A DNA stretch of 64,000 bases from Piezodorus guildinii. Its lineage: Eukaryota > Arthropoda > Insecta > Hemiptera > Pentatomidae. This document shows, in pieces, positions 49,318 through 61,057 of this stretch; position 1 is the first letter of the stretch, and each line of letters opens with the position of its first letter. Position numbers and translations under genes: made by a program. The notes beneath the pieces were generated by a model that saw only the letters and a program-made list of their open reading frames with translations, did not search any database and was not told the origin of the DNA. The DNA lies in contig CM041294.1 in assembly GCA_023052935.1 (NCBI GenBank), positions 105,580,616 through 105,644,615 of the forward strand, read 5' to 3'.

Positions 49318-49490
49318 AAAAACGCTGAAAATTATTACACAAAGGTCTGTTATTTCCAACTAACTATATTAGGGTATAACAGTTTATATAGCCGTTTATA
49401 GGCAATTAACTAATATAAAAACGAATAAATAATTCAAAGGAAAATGACAAATCACCACTGATATTTCAAAACACTATCTATATCTTTATG
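49318..49490 (+). repeat. AT-rich dispersed repeat, copy 5
   Basis: AAATTATTACACAAAGGTC, TATTAGGGTATAACAG, AATAATTCAAAGGAAAATG, AATCACCACTGATATTTC. Left half of the family only. Confidence 0.6.
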
Positions 49491-49579
49491 TTTCTTCAAA
49501 TTTCGATTTGCCATTTGCAAAAAAATAAAATAAAATAAATAATTTGCAATAAGCAAATATGTTAACTTCCGAAAAGAAG

Positions 49580-50110
49580 GTTAATTCAAGACATCTCTAG
49601 ACCAACTCCTCAAAAGTCGGGGTGGGTTGTACGGATTGGTGGTGGATTTCAGTGTTTTGGCCGATGGGTTCATGTTGGAAGTCAGTCTGTCGTAAATTTT
49701 TTTATAATATTCTGTGGCTGTGTCTCATACTGTAAGTATGTCCAAGTCTTTGTTAAGTAATTCGTTGGTTACATAAAACGGTGCATCCACGATTTTTCGT
49801 AATATTTTCGATAGGAGAGACTGAATAATTTTGATGTTTGAGGTTAAGGCAGATCACCATGGCTCTGTTCCGTATGTCCATGAGGGTTTGATCAGTACTT
49901 TGTAAATAGTAATTTTAGAGTTCAAGGATAATTTTGATCGTTAGTCAAGTACACGGGATAACAGTCAAAATCGTTTGTTCAGCTGTCTTCTTCAAAGTCT
50001 AATGTGGGTCCTCCATGTCAGTCTTTTGCCTAAGTACATCCCAAATATCGCACTTCTTCTGATGTTGGAATTGGTTTATCCTCGAGATAGATGCTGGACA
50101 TTGAAAGTAA
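49580..50110 (-). pseudogene. Jockey-like LINE, strongly degenerate
   Basis: Minus-strand translation in shifting frames shows SSIYLEDKPIPTSEEVRYLG, SNPHGHTEQSHGDLP-type and NPPPIRTTHPDF, matching the order of the Jockey-like C-terminus. Many stops. It lies in the Lar intron immediately downstream of the exon. Confidence 0.6.
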
Positions 50111-50129
50111 TAAACCAAAATGAATAACC

Positions 50130-50245
50130 TATTGGATCAACATAATATGGAAATTTTAAAAAATGGAGAAAAAACCTCGAAACGTCGAATAAATCTATAA
50201 AGTTTTTGAAAGAATAAAAGAGTGAATGAAAGTATGTAATGCTTA
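50130..50245 (+). repeat. Copy of the 47320/49100 terminal repeat, next to the Lar exon
   Basis: ACCTCGAAACGTCGAATAAAT near 50167 followed by TTTTTGAAAGAATAAAAGAGTGAATG matches 49140-49250. It lies about 60 bp beyond the Lar exon donor site, inside the intron. Confidence 0.5.
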
Positions 50246-50304
50246 GTTAAATATACAAAAAATGTGATATTTTCTCGCTTTGAAAGAAATCTGATGTCAC
50301 TTAC

Positions 50305-50595
50305 CTTCATAGACAGTGAGGGTTGCCTCCGCTGACACGGCATCGCCTACTCCATTCTCTGCTACACATTCGTAGGTAGCGTCGTCCCTGCCCTGCTTGA
50401 CGGGCTCGATCCTGAGCATGGAGCCTCCGGGGTAGGACTGGACAAGGTACCTGGACTGGGTGGAGGACACCTTCTTTCCGTTCTTCCTCCAGACGATGGT
50501 AGGTTCCGGATCTCCGCGAGCATCGCAGTAGAAAGCTGCGGTTCCGCTTGCCTTCACCGCTTGGTTCCTCGGCCGCTCTGTGATCTTTGGGGGAT
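50305..50595 (-). CDS. Lar: Internal exon of Lar-type receptor tyrosine phosphatase (Ig domain, probably Ig1)
   Basis: This exon encodes one immunoglobulin domain of a leukocyte-antigen-related (LAR, type IIa) receptor protein tyrosine phosphatase, a neuronal cell-surface receptor for axon guidance and synapse formation. Reading the minus strand, a pyrimidine-rich tract ending TTGTTGCAG precedes it and AAG/GTAAGT follows it, so both splice sites are consensus. The exon is 291 bp, divisible by three, and both introns are phase 1, as usual for Ig-domain exons. Of about 97 residues, the disulfide cysteines fall near positions 24 (AFYC) and 77 (DDATYEC), with the core tryptophan at 36 (IVWRKNG). 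The basic RKNGKKVSS segment corresponds to the heparan-sulfate-binding loop known from Ig1 of this family, and ECVAENGVGDAVSAEATLT is very close to what I recall of insect Lar. No other Lar exon was recognised in the window. Assignment to Ig1 rather than another Ig repeat rests on memory of the family. Confidence 0.93.
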
Positions 50596-50599
50596 CTGC

Positions 50600-51309
50600 A
50601 ACAAAAAGAGGAATTTCGTTTAGCATAAGTTAACATTATTTTTGTTTTAATTAATAAAATGCTGAAAGCTTTGGTTGTTGAGAATACTTTAATATCCTTT
50701 GGCATACAAGGTTTACCGAACCACCTAGAATACATGCTATATATGTACGAAGTCGAAGTAAGAATATTCTGCATTAAAGAGGAGACTATAAGGAAGAGAA
50801 GAAAGAAGAATAATGAAAGCTACAAAGATAGGGGGGCCCTGCGAAGGTGACCCGAGGGGGCTGTGTGGCCTCACTGCCCTCCCGGGACCAGCCTCCTCAT
50901 TACGGCATTTACACCTCTGAATAAATGAACAGCTCTGGATTTTTCACCGTTGAAATAGTTTCTCCTTTCAAGCACGGCTATGTTTATAAATCTTTCTGTT
51001 TGCATTTACAGAAAAAATAATTATAAAATAGTTAACGAATGAAACAAAATAATAAATCATCTGAGGTATTATGATAAACTGCAATTACACATATACTTAA
51101 GTTCAAAGAAAAAATCACTTAAAATAATATATAATAATATAATACAATCTGTTAAAATATAATCTGTTACTCTTCAAACAATATTTATGCCCAACGGATA
51201 AAGTGTTGCATTAAATGCCATATATTAATTTTATTCAGTCAAATTTATAATAACATACCAATACTCGTATAAGTAGGGATACCCATAATTACACAATTTT
51301 ATTAGTTTT
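50600..51309. other. Intron upstream of the Lar exon
   Basis: A GC-rich stretch at 50828-50905 (GAGGGGGCTGTGTGGCC, CCTCCCGGGACCAGCC) lies about 230 bp upstream of the acceptor. No exon seen. Confidence 0.4.
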
Positions 51310-52590
51310 TAGTCCCATTCCTGAGTGAATTTTCCCACCAGAAAAAAACGAGTTACTAAAGTTTTAGAAATAATTTTTAGGTTTGCCAATTTCGATGTTT
51401 TTACTTATAAACCTCCACGCAAGTATGGCATACATTATATTAAAAACCGTATCAAAATCTGTCCAATGGGTTAGTAGGCTTTTGCGGAAACCAAGAATCG
51501 CGGTATTATCGAGAAGAGACTAACAATAACAATTTAACAATTTACATTAAAATAAATAACAATTTACCATTTATTTTAACAACTTAGTTACGATTTTGTA
51601 CGTAATATTGTTTCTAAAATCTTGCGTCATGTATGTAAAAATATAACTAGTAAAATTATGTACAACGGTGGCAACATTAAACTATCATAACCTCCCTCAC
51701 TACCAATAACAGATGATTGTAGGTTTATGGGCTTACAACAACTTTATATTACTTTACAAAAATTTGTACGATTTATTTTCTTGCGTACAACGTTTCTTCT
51801 TCTACTTTAATCTTGCGCTTTCCAACGGTATATTATACGTCTATATAGTACTTACAATCCAGGAATAATTTTTGGACTTGATTGCCGAAAATTTATTTTT
51901 CCTTCTAAAGAAAAGTTAAATTTCAATGTATTTTACTAATAAATCGTAAAAAAACCTTTTCAAAATCCGTCCAATGGACCATTCCTAGAGTGAATTTTCC
52001 CACATGAAAAACCGAGTTACTAAAGTTTTAGAAATAATTTTTAGGTTTGCCAATCTAAATATTTTTACTTATAAACCTCCACACAAGTATGGCATACATT
52101 ATAGTGAAAACAGTATTATTTTATGTGTATAGAGAAGAGAAGATAACAACTCACCGATATGTTACATACCATATTGCTTATAAAATCTAGCGTACAGAAT
52201 GTAAGAACACAACCTGTAAGATTATGTACGACGGTGGCAACACTATTATAACCTCTCTCCTTACCAATAACACATGTTCATAAGTTTATGGGCTAACAAC
52301 AACTTTATATTATTTTACGAAAATTTGTACGATTTATTTTATTGCATACTAAATGTTCTAAAATCTTGAGTTTTCCAACGGTATATTATGTGTCTATATT
52401 TTAAGAATAATTTTTTGATGACTTGATTACAGAAAATTTATTTTTTCTGCCTAAAGAAAGGTTAAACTGCAATGTTTTTTTACTTACAAACTTTCCGAAA
52501 AGAATGTCCTAAATGATGGTGAAAACCTTATTAAAATCCGCCCAATGGTTTACAAGGAATTCGCGGAATCCAAGAAAAGTTTATACATAA
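51310..52590. repeat. Two diverged tandem units of about 650 bp
   Basis: Unit 1 (about 51310-51975) and unit 2 (about 51976-52590) share, in order, GTGAATTTTCCCAC, GAGTTACTAAAGTTTTAGAA, CAAGTATGGCATACATTATA, TTATGTAC.ACGGTGGCAAC, ATGGGCT.ACAACAACTTTA, CCAACGGTATATTAT and AAAATCCG.CCAATGG. No ORF. Confidence 0.8.
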
Positions 52591-53754
52591 ATAAGGATAC
52601 AACTTTTATTTTTCGGGTGGAGAGAGTTTCGTTATGACCTCATCTAATACCATATAACGTGCGTATAAACTAAGAGAAATGCATAAGAACAAATTATTAT
52701 GAGAAAAGGGAGCTAAACTGGCCGGTAAGCGTTTCAGTGATCGATCGAAATGCATGATGATAAGGTCTGCCCTTGAGGATTTTTTCGAGTTCAGTAGAAA
52801 GCAACATTGGTCTTCATCATTATCATTGATCGAACCTTTGGATATACTAAACATATCATTATGCTGAAGAAGTTGATTTAAAAAATAGCAATTATATCAA
52901 CTAGAAAAAAGAGAAATTGGAATAATTAATTTTAAGAAATGCTTCGGTTTTTTTTAAATCGTTAGCAATAAGGCTTTTATCTGATACAATGAGATTAAGC
53001 GTGGTCCATTCCACCAACCAACAGTCCATTTAAAGTTTTTTCTGGAGCTATTGTTGCAAATCTGCATGCTGAAAGTTTTAATTAAAAGTGTTATTCGGTG
53101 GGATTTTCTACTTTTTTCCCTCCTGTTTGTACTGATTAATTTGCATAAATGTTTTGCTATTTTCTTTCGGTTTTAAAAATAGACCATGCTTTCATAAAAC
53201 TGTTTGGAAGTTTCATGAGGCTTTAAAAATGTGTACATTGTACAATCTAACACTCTGTAAATCAGTAAGTTGATTAGTAAGATTGACAATTAAACTCGGA
53301 GAACAAAAATCAGCATTATCAAACTACTATGAGAAATTAATGCTGAGAACAGGAAAACGCATACTGTTGCGGTACTATTTTTTCATATAGTATTAACAGT
53401 CAACGGTTTTCCAATTCTGACATTATAGAAACTACCACATAAAAAAACAAAAAACAAATCTTACATCATAGTATTAATTTAAACACATCAGTCATTTTTC
53501 TTTTAATATAAAATAATCATTTTATAATGATATTGGGTTTAAGAAAGGTGGACGATGTTGGTACTAAAACTGTTATTGATAATCCAAAAAACATAGAAGG
53601 AACAGTATCAGGATTCGTCAGTATTTTAAAATTAAGACTAGAATGGTATACAGTTGGTCAGCAGATCTCTAAAACGTATTTATTTTGAAGTTTATTTTGA
53701 AAACAAAAAACTACAAGATAATGTATTTTACCTCTACTTTCATAGCTTGTTCAT
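52591..53754. other. AT-rich intronic DNA
   Basis: Nothing recognised. Confidence 0.4.
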
Positions 53755-53870
53755 TAAACGTCACTTTTATGCTGCTGTGGCCATTCGAAAGTGGGAGTCC
53801 TAAATTTTGCCTTTCTAGGTATTATTAGGATAGGAGTGTTTAACGAGGACACGCTCGAGAGCACCATTAA
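53755..53870 (-). mobile_element. SINE family B, 3' part
   Basis: On the plus strand AACGTCACTTTTATGCTGCT, GGCCATTCGAAAGTGGGAGT and AATTTTGCCTTTCTAGGTAT are the inverted end and body of the family. Confidence 0.55.
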
Positions 53871-54103
53871 CCAAGAATATTTTATTCCCATTAAAATATT
53901 AAATATTTTGCTTCATGTAGAAAAATAGAATCCGAATTTCCGTATATTCAATTCAAAAGTTGGGCATTGTCGGGGATAGCCAAACCCCACGATCGTGCCT
54001 TATGTGTTATGAAATATATAGACAATTCTAACAAGTGCAATTGTCTATATTTCCGGAAAAAATATCTAATTCAGAGCTTGTACTTGATATATAATGAATA
54101 GCG

Positions 54104-54440
54104 GTAGGGGAGCCAGTGGCTGAGTCGCTAGCGCTAGTCTCTCATACTAAAGGTTGTGAGTTCGAGTCCCAGTCCCGGCGGGATATAATTAAATGGGGAT
54201 TCACTCACCGTCTCTCCCCCGAGTATGTGAGACCCGACAGCCAACTGGTGGCCTCACAAAAAAAGGCGTCGGGAGCGATGACTACCCTAAAACAATTAAT
54301 CGAGAATCTTTTCATTCATTTCAAAAATTCATTTTCCCAGGAGATTACACCACGCGGCCAAAGTCCCACATGGCCTAGCGCACCAGAGAGAAGATGTCAG
54401 ACGAAAAGGACTAATTTCACTATTTCAAAGGATATGCCCG
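54104..54440 (+). mobile_element. tRNA-derived SINE (family C)
   Basis: The head resembles an elongator tRNA-Met: TGGCTGAGTCGCTAGCGC (box A), AGTCTCTCATACTAAAGG (anticodon region with CAT), TGTGAGTTCGAGTCCCAG (box B). It cannot be a functional tRNA because the acceptor strands do not pair. The body continues to about 54440; the exact end is unclear. Confidence 0.65.
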
Positions 54441-54456
54441 ATTTACATATTTTAAG

Positions 54457-54643
54457 AATTCATAATGATGGAGTTTGTTGACCGTTGAGAAATTAGATGA
54501 GGAAGATGGTTGGGGGTGCGGTCATAAATTAAAAACACACATTTAAAATAAGTGTTATTTTAATTTTAATTAATTTTAAAATAACACTTATTTTAAATGT
54601 GTGTTTTTAATTTATGACCGCACCCCCAACCATCTTCCTCATC
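54457..54643. mobile_element. Minimal snap-back element: 152-bp near-perfect palindrome with 13-bp target duplication
   Basis: The 13-mer TACATATTTTAAG lies at 54444-54456 and 54644-54656. Between them, 54494-54645 is a palindrome with 76-nt arms; only two central base pairs (54564-54575, 54565-54574) mismatch. A 37-nt extension (54457-54493, including TTGACCGTTGAG) precedes the palindrome on one side only. That extension and the arm start match the ends of the larger snap-back elements (TTGACCGTTGAGAATTAC, then GGTCATAAATT). The plan is the same with no interior at all. The near-perfect arms suggest a young insertion. Confidence 0.75.
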
Positions 54644-54717
54644 TACATATTTTAAGGACTGTTTTAATTTTTCAATTAAATATAATTAATTATTTTATAA
54701 TTTGATTGATTTTAAAA

Positions 54718-54900
54718 TGAGTTCAAATCTCAGCGCGGGGTATTTCACCTTGGCATTAATCTCCCGTCCTCATCCCTCTGGCCCGGGAAACCCCAGTTTT
54801 AAAAATGAATAATTTTCGACCACCAATTATGCTATATGTATTGTTCTGTGAGCTATTCCCAGGTATGATAAATGTCTATGTAAATCCGGTTCTGAACAGT
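54718..54900 (+). mobile_element. Possible SINE fragment with box B-like sequence
   Basis: GAGTTCAAATCTCAGCGCGGGG near 54720 is box B-like and is followed by GC-richer DNA (AATCTCCCGTCCTCATCCC) that resembles a SINE body. No box A. Ends undefined. Confidence 0.35.
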
Positions 54901-55779
54901 TGATTAGTCATTATCATACGACATAAGATTTCGTTTTTAGCATTTACAATAGCAAAAAAATAGTACCATTTTTTGTAATGCCTTATTTAACTCTTCTGAA
55001 GGATAAACAATAAACGAAAGATAGAAAGAGGAAGGTGAAGAGAAAGAAAGCCTTTGATACAGTAGGCAGTGAGAAAGTAATACAGCCTGAGTGGTGGGAC
55101 GGGGATAAAGGCCCAGGGCGTTATTGAGTCATCCCGGAGATTTGTATGGCAGTGGGAAGGAGGGGAGGGGGATTGTCAGCCGGAACAAGGGCTCTAGAAC
55201 AATGTCTTCGCCAAACTGAAGACTATTTCACTATATGCCTCTTCACTTCCGGGTCTCGTCTTCAAAGGGGGTCCTGGATATTACTTGGGATCCTATATAT
55301 GGAGGAAACAATAACCTGTTATTTCAATGCATCAGCTAAACAAAATGTTTACAATGAAAATTATGAACTAAGAATTTTCTTCAGCTGACATTTAAAAAAA
55401 AAAAAAAGACCTTTGTATGCAGTATATTAGCACCGTCATTCTGTTTCGTGTCTCTATAACCTCAATTACTAGAGGCAGCAGACTACAGTATTCACAAACG
55501 TTTAGATAAGCTTCTCTACCTATCGAATTGTCCAAGCCAATTCCGAAAACCTATTCAAGCTTCGTGGTTTGAACAATATATCTGCTGGGATGGCAAAATG
55601 GTACATCTCACTTTTTTCTAGAAATAGACGTTTTTCACACTCTGAAGTGTACATTCGTTAATGTTTAGAACGTGGCTTTCCTTTATGTGTGCAAAGCAAA
55701 GTTGATTACTTGATTAGAACTCCACCCTCCAAGTAGATTGACGAATTTCTTGGCAGAAGTTATAATAGAAAAAACAGAT

Positions 55780-56260
55780 ATCATGGTATATGCAACTAAT
55801 GAAATTAGGTAACAAGCTGGAAATAGAAATTACTAAAGAAACCATTAAAACAATAAATCCGGACAACTTCATTAATAAAATAGAATCAAAGACCGAGGAG
55901 GAATGGTATCCACAGCCAGCAATAATAAATTCCACACAGTATATGGGAAACTTGACCCTGAAAAGGCAATTTCTCACATCCACTACAATAAACTTGGTCT
56001 ATATAGCAATAGCATAGGTATTTAAAGCAAGAGGAGAACTAATGGGACTTAATTGTCAGCCATGGAGAGGGGATAGGGTGCCCACCTGTGCCATGGGCAA
56101 TCTTAATGTGCTAGAGCATACCTACCCCTTTTTTTGAAATATGCCCTGTCTTAGAGATTAGGATGAAATATCTAGAAAATATAGGCTAACTCAAGAAAAA
56201 TTAATAGATATATTAAATGGTCTTAATTGGGTTAATACTTGCTGAATATTAAAATAAATC
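55780..56260 (+). pseudogene. LINE C-terminal fragment
   Basis: Frames from 55790 to 56240 give NLTLKRQFLTSTTINLV, ELMGLNCQPWRGDRVPTCAMGNLNVLEHTYPFF and, after stops, YRLTQEKLIDILNGLNW. The C..C...EH pattern followed by L.NG.NW is the closing motif of several non-LTR ORF2 proteins. Clade not assigned. Confidence 0.5.
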
Positions 56261-58989
56261 TTTAACATACAGATATTTTTTGGTCCAGCATTTTAATTAT
56301 TAAACTATTGCCATCAATAACAATAGATCGTAATGTTCCCACAACACAAATTTAATCATAATTACTATCAGAAAAATTGTAAAAAAAAAAGGAGGCAAAT
56401 TGGCAGACGGCTCATCGCCATTGTCTTGTGGACTTTGATTTTATAAAATATATGTTAATAATATTTTGTATATTATGTAAAAGAAGCATTTATTCGTTCA
56501 TTCATTACTCATAAACTGAAAGAGAAATATTTATCTTGTCTGAATGACGACAGTCCAGAATGTGAACAATTTATTTCTAGAAAAAGTGACTTATACCATT
56601 TTGCCATCTGAACACAGATATAAACTCATCTTCACAAGCAATCAATGTGTCTACACCTTTCTTTTAAGTTGAAACTTAAAAATCCGGTTACAATTATACC
56701 CAGACCAACTATAGAAAGAAAAGTTGACCAAATATACATGTTCACATAGATAAAATAATAATAAAAAATATTTAAACAACAAAATCCGAACTATTGACTA
56801 TGGTTGAATAGGAATCGTATACGTGTATTTCACAGTATCGGAACAAGGGCGCACAATCGACAACTCATGTTGTTCTAGTCCTAAAATTTTGCCGATTCCA
56901 GATATAGCTTTGTTGGTTCCCATATAGTTCCTATTACCAGAATTCAGGTCGACTGACTTTTCCGAAGGAAAACTAAAAATCACAAACAAGAACGCCAATT
57001 CCGGACTAAAATTCATAGTTCTCCTTAGTATTCACAGCTCCATTTTTAAAAATGTATATAAAGGAAACCAGGATGCTTTAAAATATCTGTCCCGCCGTGC
57101 CCTAGAACTAATGAATGAATAAAGATTAGGTAAGTTATTGGTTAATTAAACTCGGCAATAGTAGATTTTTTCTCTTTCTCCCTTAATGGGTTTGTGACTT
57201 CGATTTTAATGGCCAACTTAAAGGAGGAAACGTGATTCTTAGTTCACTGTTTGTTTCTCCTGTATTTTTTTTTTTTGGACCGAGATAGCTGAGGCCTGAC
57301 ATCCTGTCTTTACAAAATTAATTTTAGACAAGCTCATCAGACCCTTACTGCTAAGGAAGTGGGCTGAAATGTAAACAACAAATGTGATTTAGATATCAAA
57401 CATAATCACAACAAAGTTTCAATTTATATGATAAACCCATGTTCTAATACTACTGCAGGAATGTTAATAAAGTCCATATATGGATAAAGGATAAAGCAAA
57501 GGTTCAGAAGGGCAAAAGGGATATTTATTCACAACTGCTCAACGAAATAATGTCTGCCTTCGGACGATACGAAGATGTTCTCATTAGAAGACATTTCTCA
57601 CGGATTAGGAGCGGTACATTTCACCTAGTAAGGAAAATAACCATGCATCATGAAATGTGCTGCCTGATCCCCGGCCCGAAGATAGGCACAATTGTATTCT
57701 AAACGAGGCCTATGCTAATGCATGAGATGTGCTATCACAATGGCCGCATTAGGCGATAGAAGCGGCCCCATCAGAACACACGGTTAGGGCAAACTTAGTC
57801 ATGAGTCTGAGGCAATAAAAGCGGCCCAGGTTCCCGCTTATACGGCTATGGCCTATCCGCCTCGTCTGGATTCCATCTTATTATCCGTCCCAACTGGACA
57901 GCTTTGGCCATCTGTTTTTGGGATGGGATACAAAATATGACGCAGAAGATTATTCTTATAAGTAAAATAATATTCTTGAAGAAAAAAAACATACAAATAA
58001 TTTAACCAATTCAAAACAGAAAGTAACCGAATATGAGGTCAGCATAGTGCGACGAAAAGACTGCCACAATTCCACAAGACATGGCCTTGCAATTTTCTGT
58101 GTTCCTAGCAAATTCAAATATTAATTATCGTGACAGTAATATTAATTGCAGGCTAACAACTAAATAAAAATAAAATGAGAAATTGAGATTTATCTTAAGG
58201 GACTGTTAAAATATAAATTTCAACAGTATAAAGTTGAACAGAGGTCGTTTGCCTCGAGGTTGTTAAGGAACATCTACCCTTAACTATCTCTACCATCAAA
58301 ATTATAAGTTACTTGTTAATATCCCTTCAATGTACGTGTATATCTAAAGATTTATACGTGTTTTTATTCAATTTATAGCAAGTTACAGACCTCTCGGAAT
58401 CCTTAAGAATATTCAGCCTTGTCCGTCGATCCCATGTTACGAAAATAAAGTTAAACATCCCTCATTGTCAGTAAGAAGATCTAAAATATTTTGATAATTA
58501 TTTAAATCGCTTCATACTTCAAACGCTTTTGATTTCCTCAACAACCTTTGGTACCAAATGATAACAGGGCAAAGAATAATCCTAGACTCGCTGGGAATCT
58601 TGCGCCACCATATACAATATATTGTATTAAAGCTAGGCTGGATTTGTTAAGTATCTCCTTTTATTCATTCTTTAAGATTGTCTTCAGAATTTATTCAGTA
58701 TGCTATGTATTCAAAACAACTCAGTGAAGATGGCAAGCAGCAGATCTAATTGGGATTTCTCTCACTTAGTGTACTGAAGACTAGATCAGTAAGTCAAGAC
58801 TATTTTATATAAAGTAAACAGGTTCTGATCCATTGGTGTTCACGAATCCAATATGATGATGTCATACAGATCTATAGGTGTCGCTTTTAACTATTACATC
58901 AAAGCTTTACGGAGAAGAAATAGACATAAATAAAAACTGAACTAACGCTGACATGCAACTATGGAATCAGTTACTTAAGCAATTGTTAT
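56261..58989. other. Intronic DNA with a GC-richer island
   Basis: 57640-57910 contains repeated GCGGCCC motifs (AGAAGCGGCCCCATC, AAAGCGGCCCAGG) and TGCTAATGCATGAG; a candidate conserved element without coding potential. The rest is AT-rich. Confidence 0.3.
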
Positions 58990-59255
58990 CCTCCTTTAAA
59001 TTAAATTAGGAAATACCCTAAACGTCGCCGGCTCAAACCTGCAGGTAGGATTTTTTAATGGGGGTAGCAGCCATGAGAGCCTCCATCGGAGGGAACGTAA
59101 AGAGGTGATCCCAAGCCTGCGCTGAGTCAGGAACTCGCTTAAAATCCCAATCCTAATTAAACCTAGATAGGCAAAATTTAGAACTTCCACTGTATCATAA
59201 TCCGATAAGCCATAGTTGGATAAAGTGACCTTAAATGAACAATCATGAAATACCA
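58990..59255 (+). mobile_element. tRNA-derived SINE (family B)
   Basis: CGCCGGCTCAAACCTGC (box B-like) near 59024, GGAGGGAACGTAAAGAGG, CCTGCGCTGAGTCAGGAACTC, CCTAATTAAACC, ending AGTGACCTTAAATGAAC. The box A half is hardly recognisable. Confidence 0.65.
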
Positions 59256-59387
59256 TCTTTGCCATTGGAATATAATCCAAATTAGAAATTCATAATATAA
59301 AAATAATGCTGGAAGGAATTAGTCCGGGTGGCGGTCATTAAATGAAACAACTAAATAGTTTCAACTATTTTATTGTTTGCCAACGTT

Positions 59388-59418
59388 TCGACCCCCTTTG
59401 AGGGTCATCATCAGGGCT
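59388..59418 (-). ncRNA. Hammerhead-like motif, left arm of 59309-60413
   Basis: Minus strand: GCC-CTGATGA (core 59408-59414), stem GACCC around a purine-rich loop with GGGTC opposite, GAAAC (59395-59399), GTTGGC. It keeps all core blocks. Confidence 0.62.
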
Positions 59419-60270
59419 AAAAAGATACAAAAGAATATAATTTCAATGACATTACATACAATATTATATAACCTATACATATACAATATTATATAACCTA
59501 TATTTGTTTTGTTTATGTATTTAAAAAAATTTCTAAATTTCTTCACTATTCAATTTATTCCAACTTGTATTTATGTTTATTTCCTTTTTATCAACCTGTA
59601 AGATTTGTCAAATAGTGTATTTTACAATGTTCCATTATTATTTTTTCCAACCTGGTATCTTTGGATACCTTAAACAGAATTAAGGATAATTAAGTTGGGA
59701 GGTACAGTCAGTTTTTCTCCATATACATCTTCCATCACTGTTCTTACTATTATATAGGTGATATTTCAAGAATTAAATTAGAATTTTTTTATCCTGTATC
59801 ATTATTATAATCATAAGTTAAATTTCATTGATTCCTTGTATGGTAGTATTAAGAATTTTAGTCATTGTTGTCAGACCCTGTCCATAAATCAGTACGTACT
59901 TTCCATTCTACCTTTTTTCCTACGTATTTTCCAGCCTACCTACCCCCCATCTACCAAACAGTACCTAGTTTCCATTCTCCCACCATGCGGTATGTACCTC
60001 CACTCTACTTCATATTTTTATATTTCATATTTCATGTAAATTATTGATACCTGTGTAAATTTTGTTTAGTGAACATTTATTTTTTCTCTATAACACTTTC
60101 ATTATTGTACTATGGTCATTGTATTTTAATTAAGTTTTTTTTTTTTTTTTTACATATACAGTTCTTCTGTTATTTTTTAATACCGACGCTATATATTAAG
60201 TCTCTAGCTATATAGGTTATATAATATTGTATGTAATGTCATTGAAATTATATTCTTTTGTATCTTTTTA

Positions 60271-60312
60271 GCCCTGATGATGACCCACAAAGGGGGTCGA
60301 AACGTTAGCAAA
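60271..60312 (+). ncRNA. Hammerhead-like motif, right arm of 59309-60413
   Basis: GCC-CTGATGA (60274-60280), T, GACCC/GGGTC with loop ACAAAGG, GAAAC (60299-60303), GTT, AGC. Only the helix I base after the triplet differs (AGC for GGC). Confidence 0.6.
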
Positions 60313-60426
60313 CAATAAAATAGTTAAAACTATTTAGTTGTTTCATTTAATGACCGCCACCCGGACTAATTCCTTCCAGTAATTCTCAACGGTCAACTAA
60401 TTACATCCACAATTATAAAAATAATG

Positions 60427-61050
60427 GTTCATTTAAAAATAAATTAATATTTTCCAAAATAAGACGTCATCACAAGAAACATTTGAATATAGGCATGAAA
60501 ATCAATTTCTGACAAGATAAACTGTTTCATCCATAAAACAAGAATTACCAGCTCGGAGATATATTTAGAATAAATGGTGGAACATCCAGGGCTACTAGGA
60601 AGAGGGGGATGTACTCCATAGAGGATACAGAGCATTGTAAATATATCGCCAAGCAGGCACGTTCCATAAATTATCCCTGGAGCCCCCCTTCATATGAAAT
60701 ATTTAATGCCCCGTATTCTCTCGTCAGTGGCCTACTGTCACAGAGCGGATTCCAGCGGGGCCTGACCCTTCGCTGACCCGGAGTCGAATCGATCCTGCAA
60801 CCTTGAATACCCCAGCGTTTTACACTCCGCTTCAAAAGTATTTCCCACTCTGCGTTCTCTCTTTATATCATTAATTATTCGATGATTTATGGCATTATAA
60901 TATATTCTGCACATTCCTTACATATATACAATAGCTCGGAAAATCGTAAATTGTGAACTCAACAAACAAAAAGTATTCCGTCACATTCCTTATTCAAGAG
61001 TTTAATTTTTGTACAAGCAGATGTTAATGAACGATTTAAAAGTATACATA
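60427..61050. other. Unassigned DNA
   Basis: 60690-60860 is GC-richer with GGAGTCGAATCGATCC, faintly box-B-like on the minus strand. Too weak to call a SINE. Confidence 0.3.
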
Positions 61051-61057
61051 TGATGAA

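Larger units (their letters stand above)
59309..60413. mobile_element. Snap-back element with hammerhead-like termini, 13-bp target duplication
   Basis: TATAAAAATAATG at 59296-59308 is repeated at 60414-60426, bounding a 1105-bp insert. Inverted arms of about 170 bp (59309-59476 and 60210-60379) are nearly identical; the right arm has an extra 34 nt (60380-60413, CTCAACGGTCAACTAATTAC region). Each arm carries an outward hammerhead-like motif. The unique interior (about 730 bp) is T-rich and resembles the DNA upstream of the solo copies at 6155 and 29297. No convincing ORF. Confidence 0.82.

Noticed and set aside
50307..50774. 155-codon minus ORF overlapping the Lar exon
   Set aside because: It is the wrong frame of the exon extended into the intron.
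54113..54185. Possible functional tRNA-Met gene
   Set aside because: Box A, CAT and box B are present, but the acceptor ends do not pair and a SINE-like body follows.
56798..57016. 72-codon minus ORF starting with a signal-peptide-like MNFSPELAFLFVIF, upstream of the Lar exon
   Set aside because: Tempting as a Lar first exon, but I saw no fitting splice donor in phase and the rest does not resemble Lar.
57320..57380. CCCTTACTGCTAAGG..GGGCTGAAATGT as a Penelope-type terminus
   Set aside because: Only loose similarity, with no inverted partner or extension.
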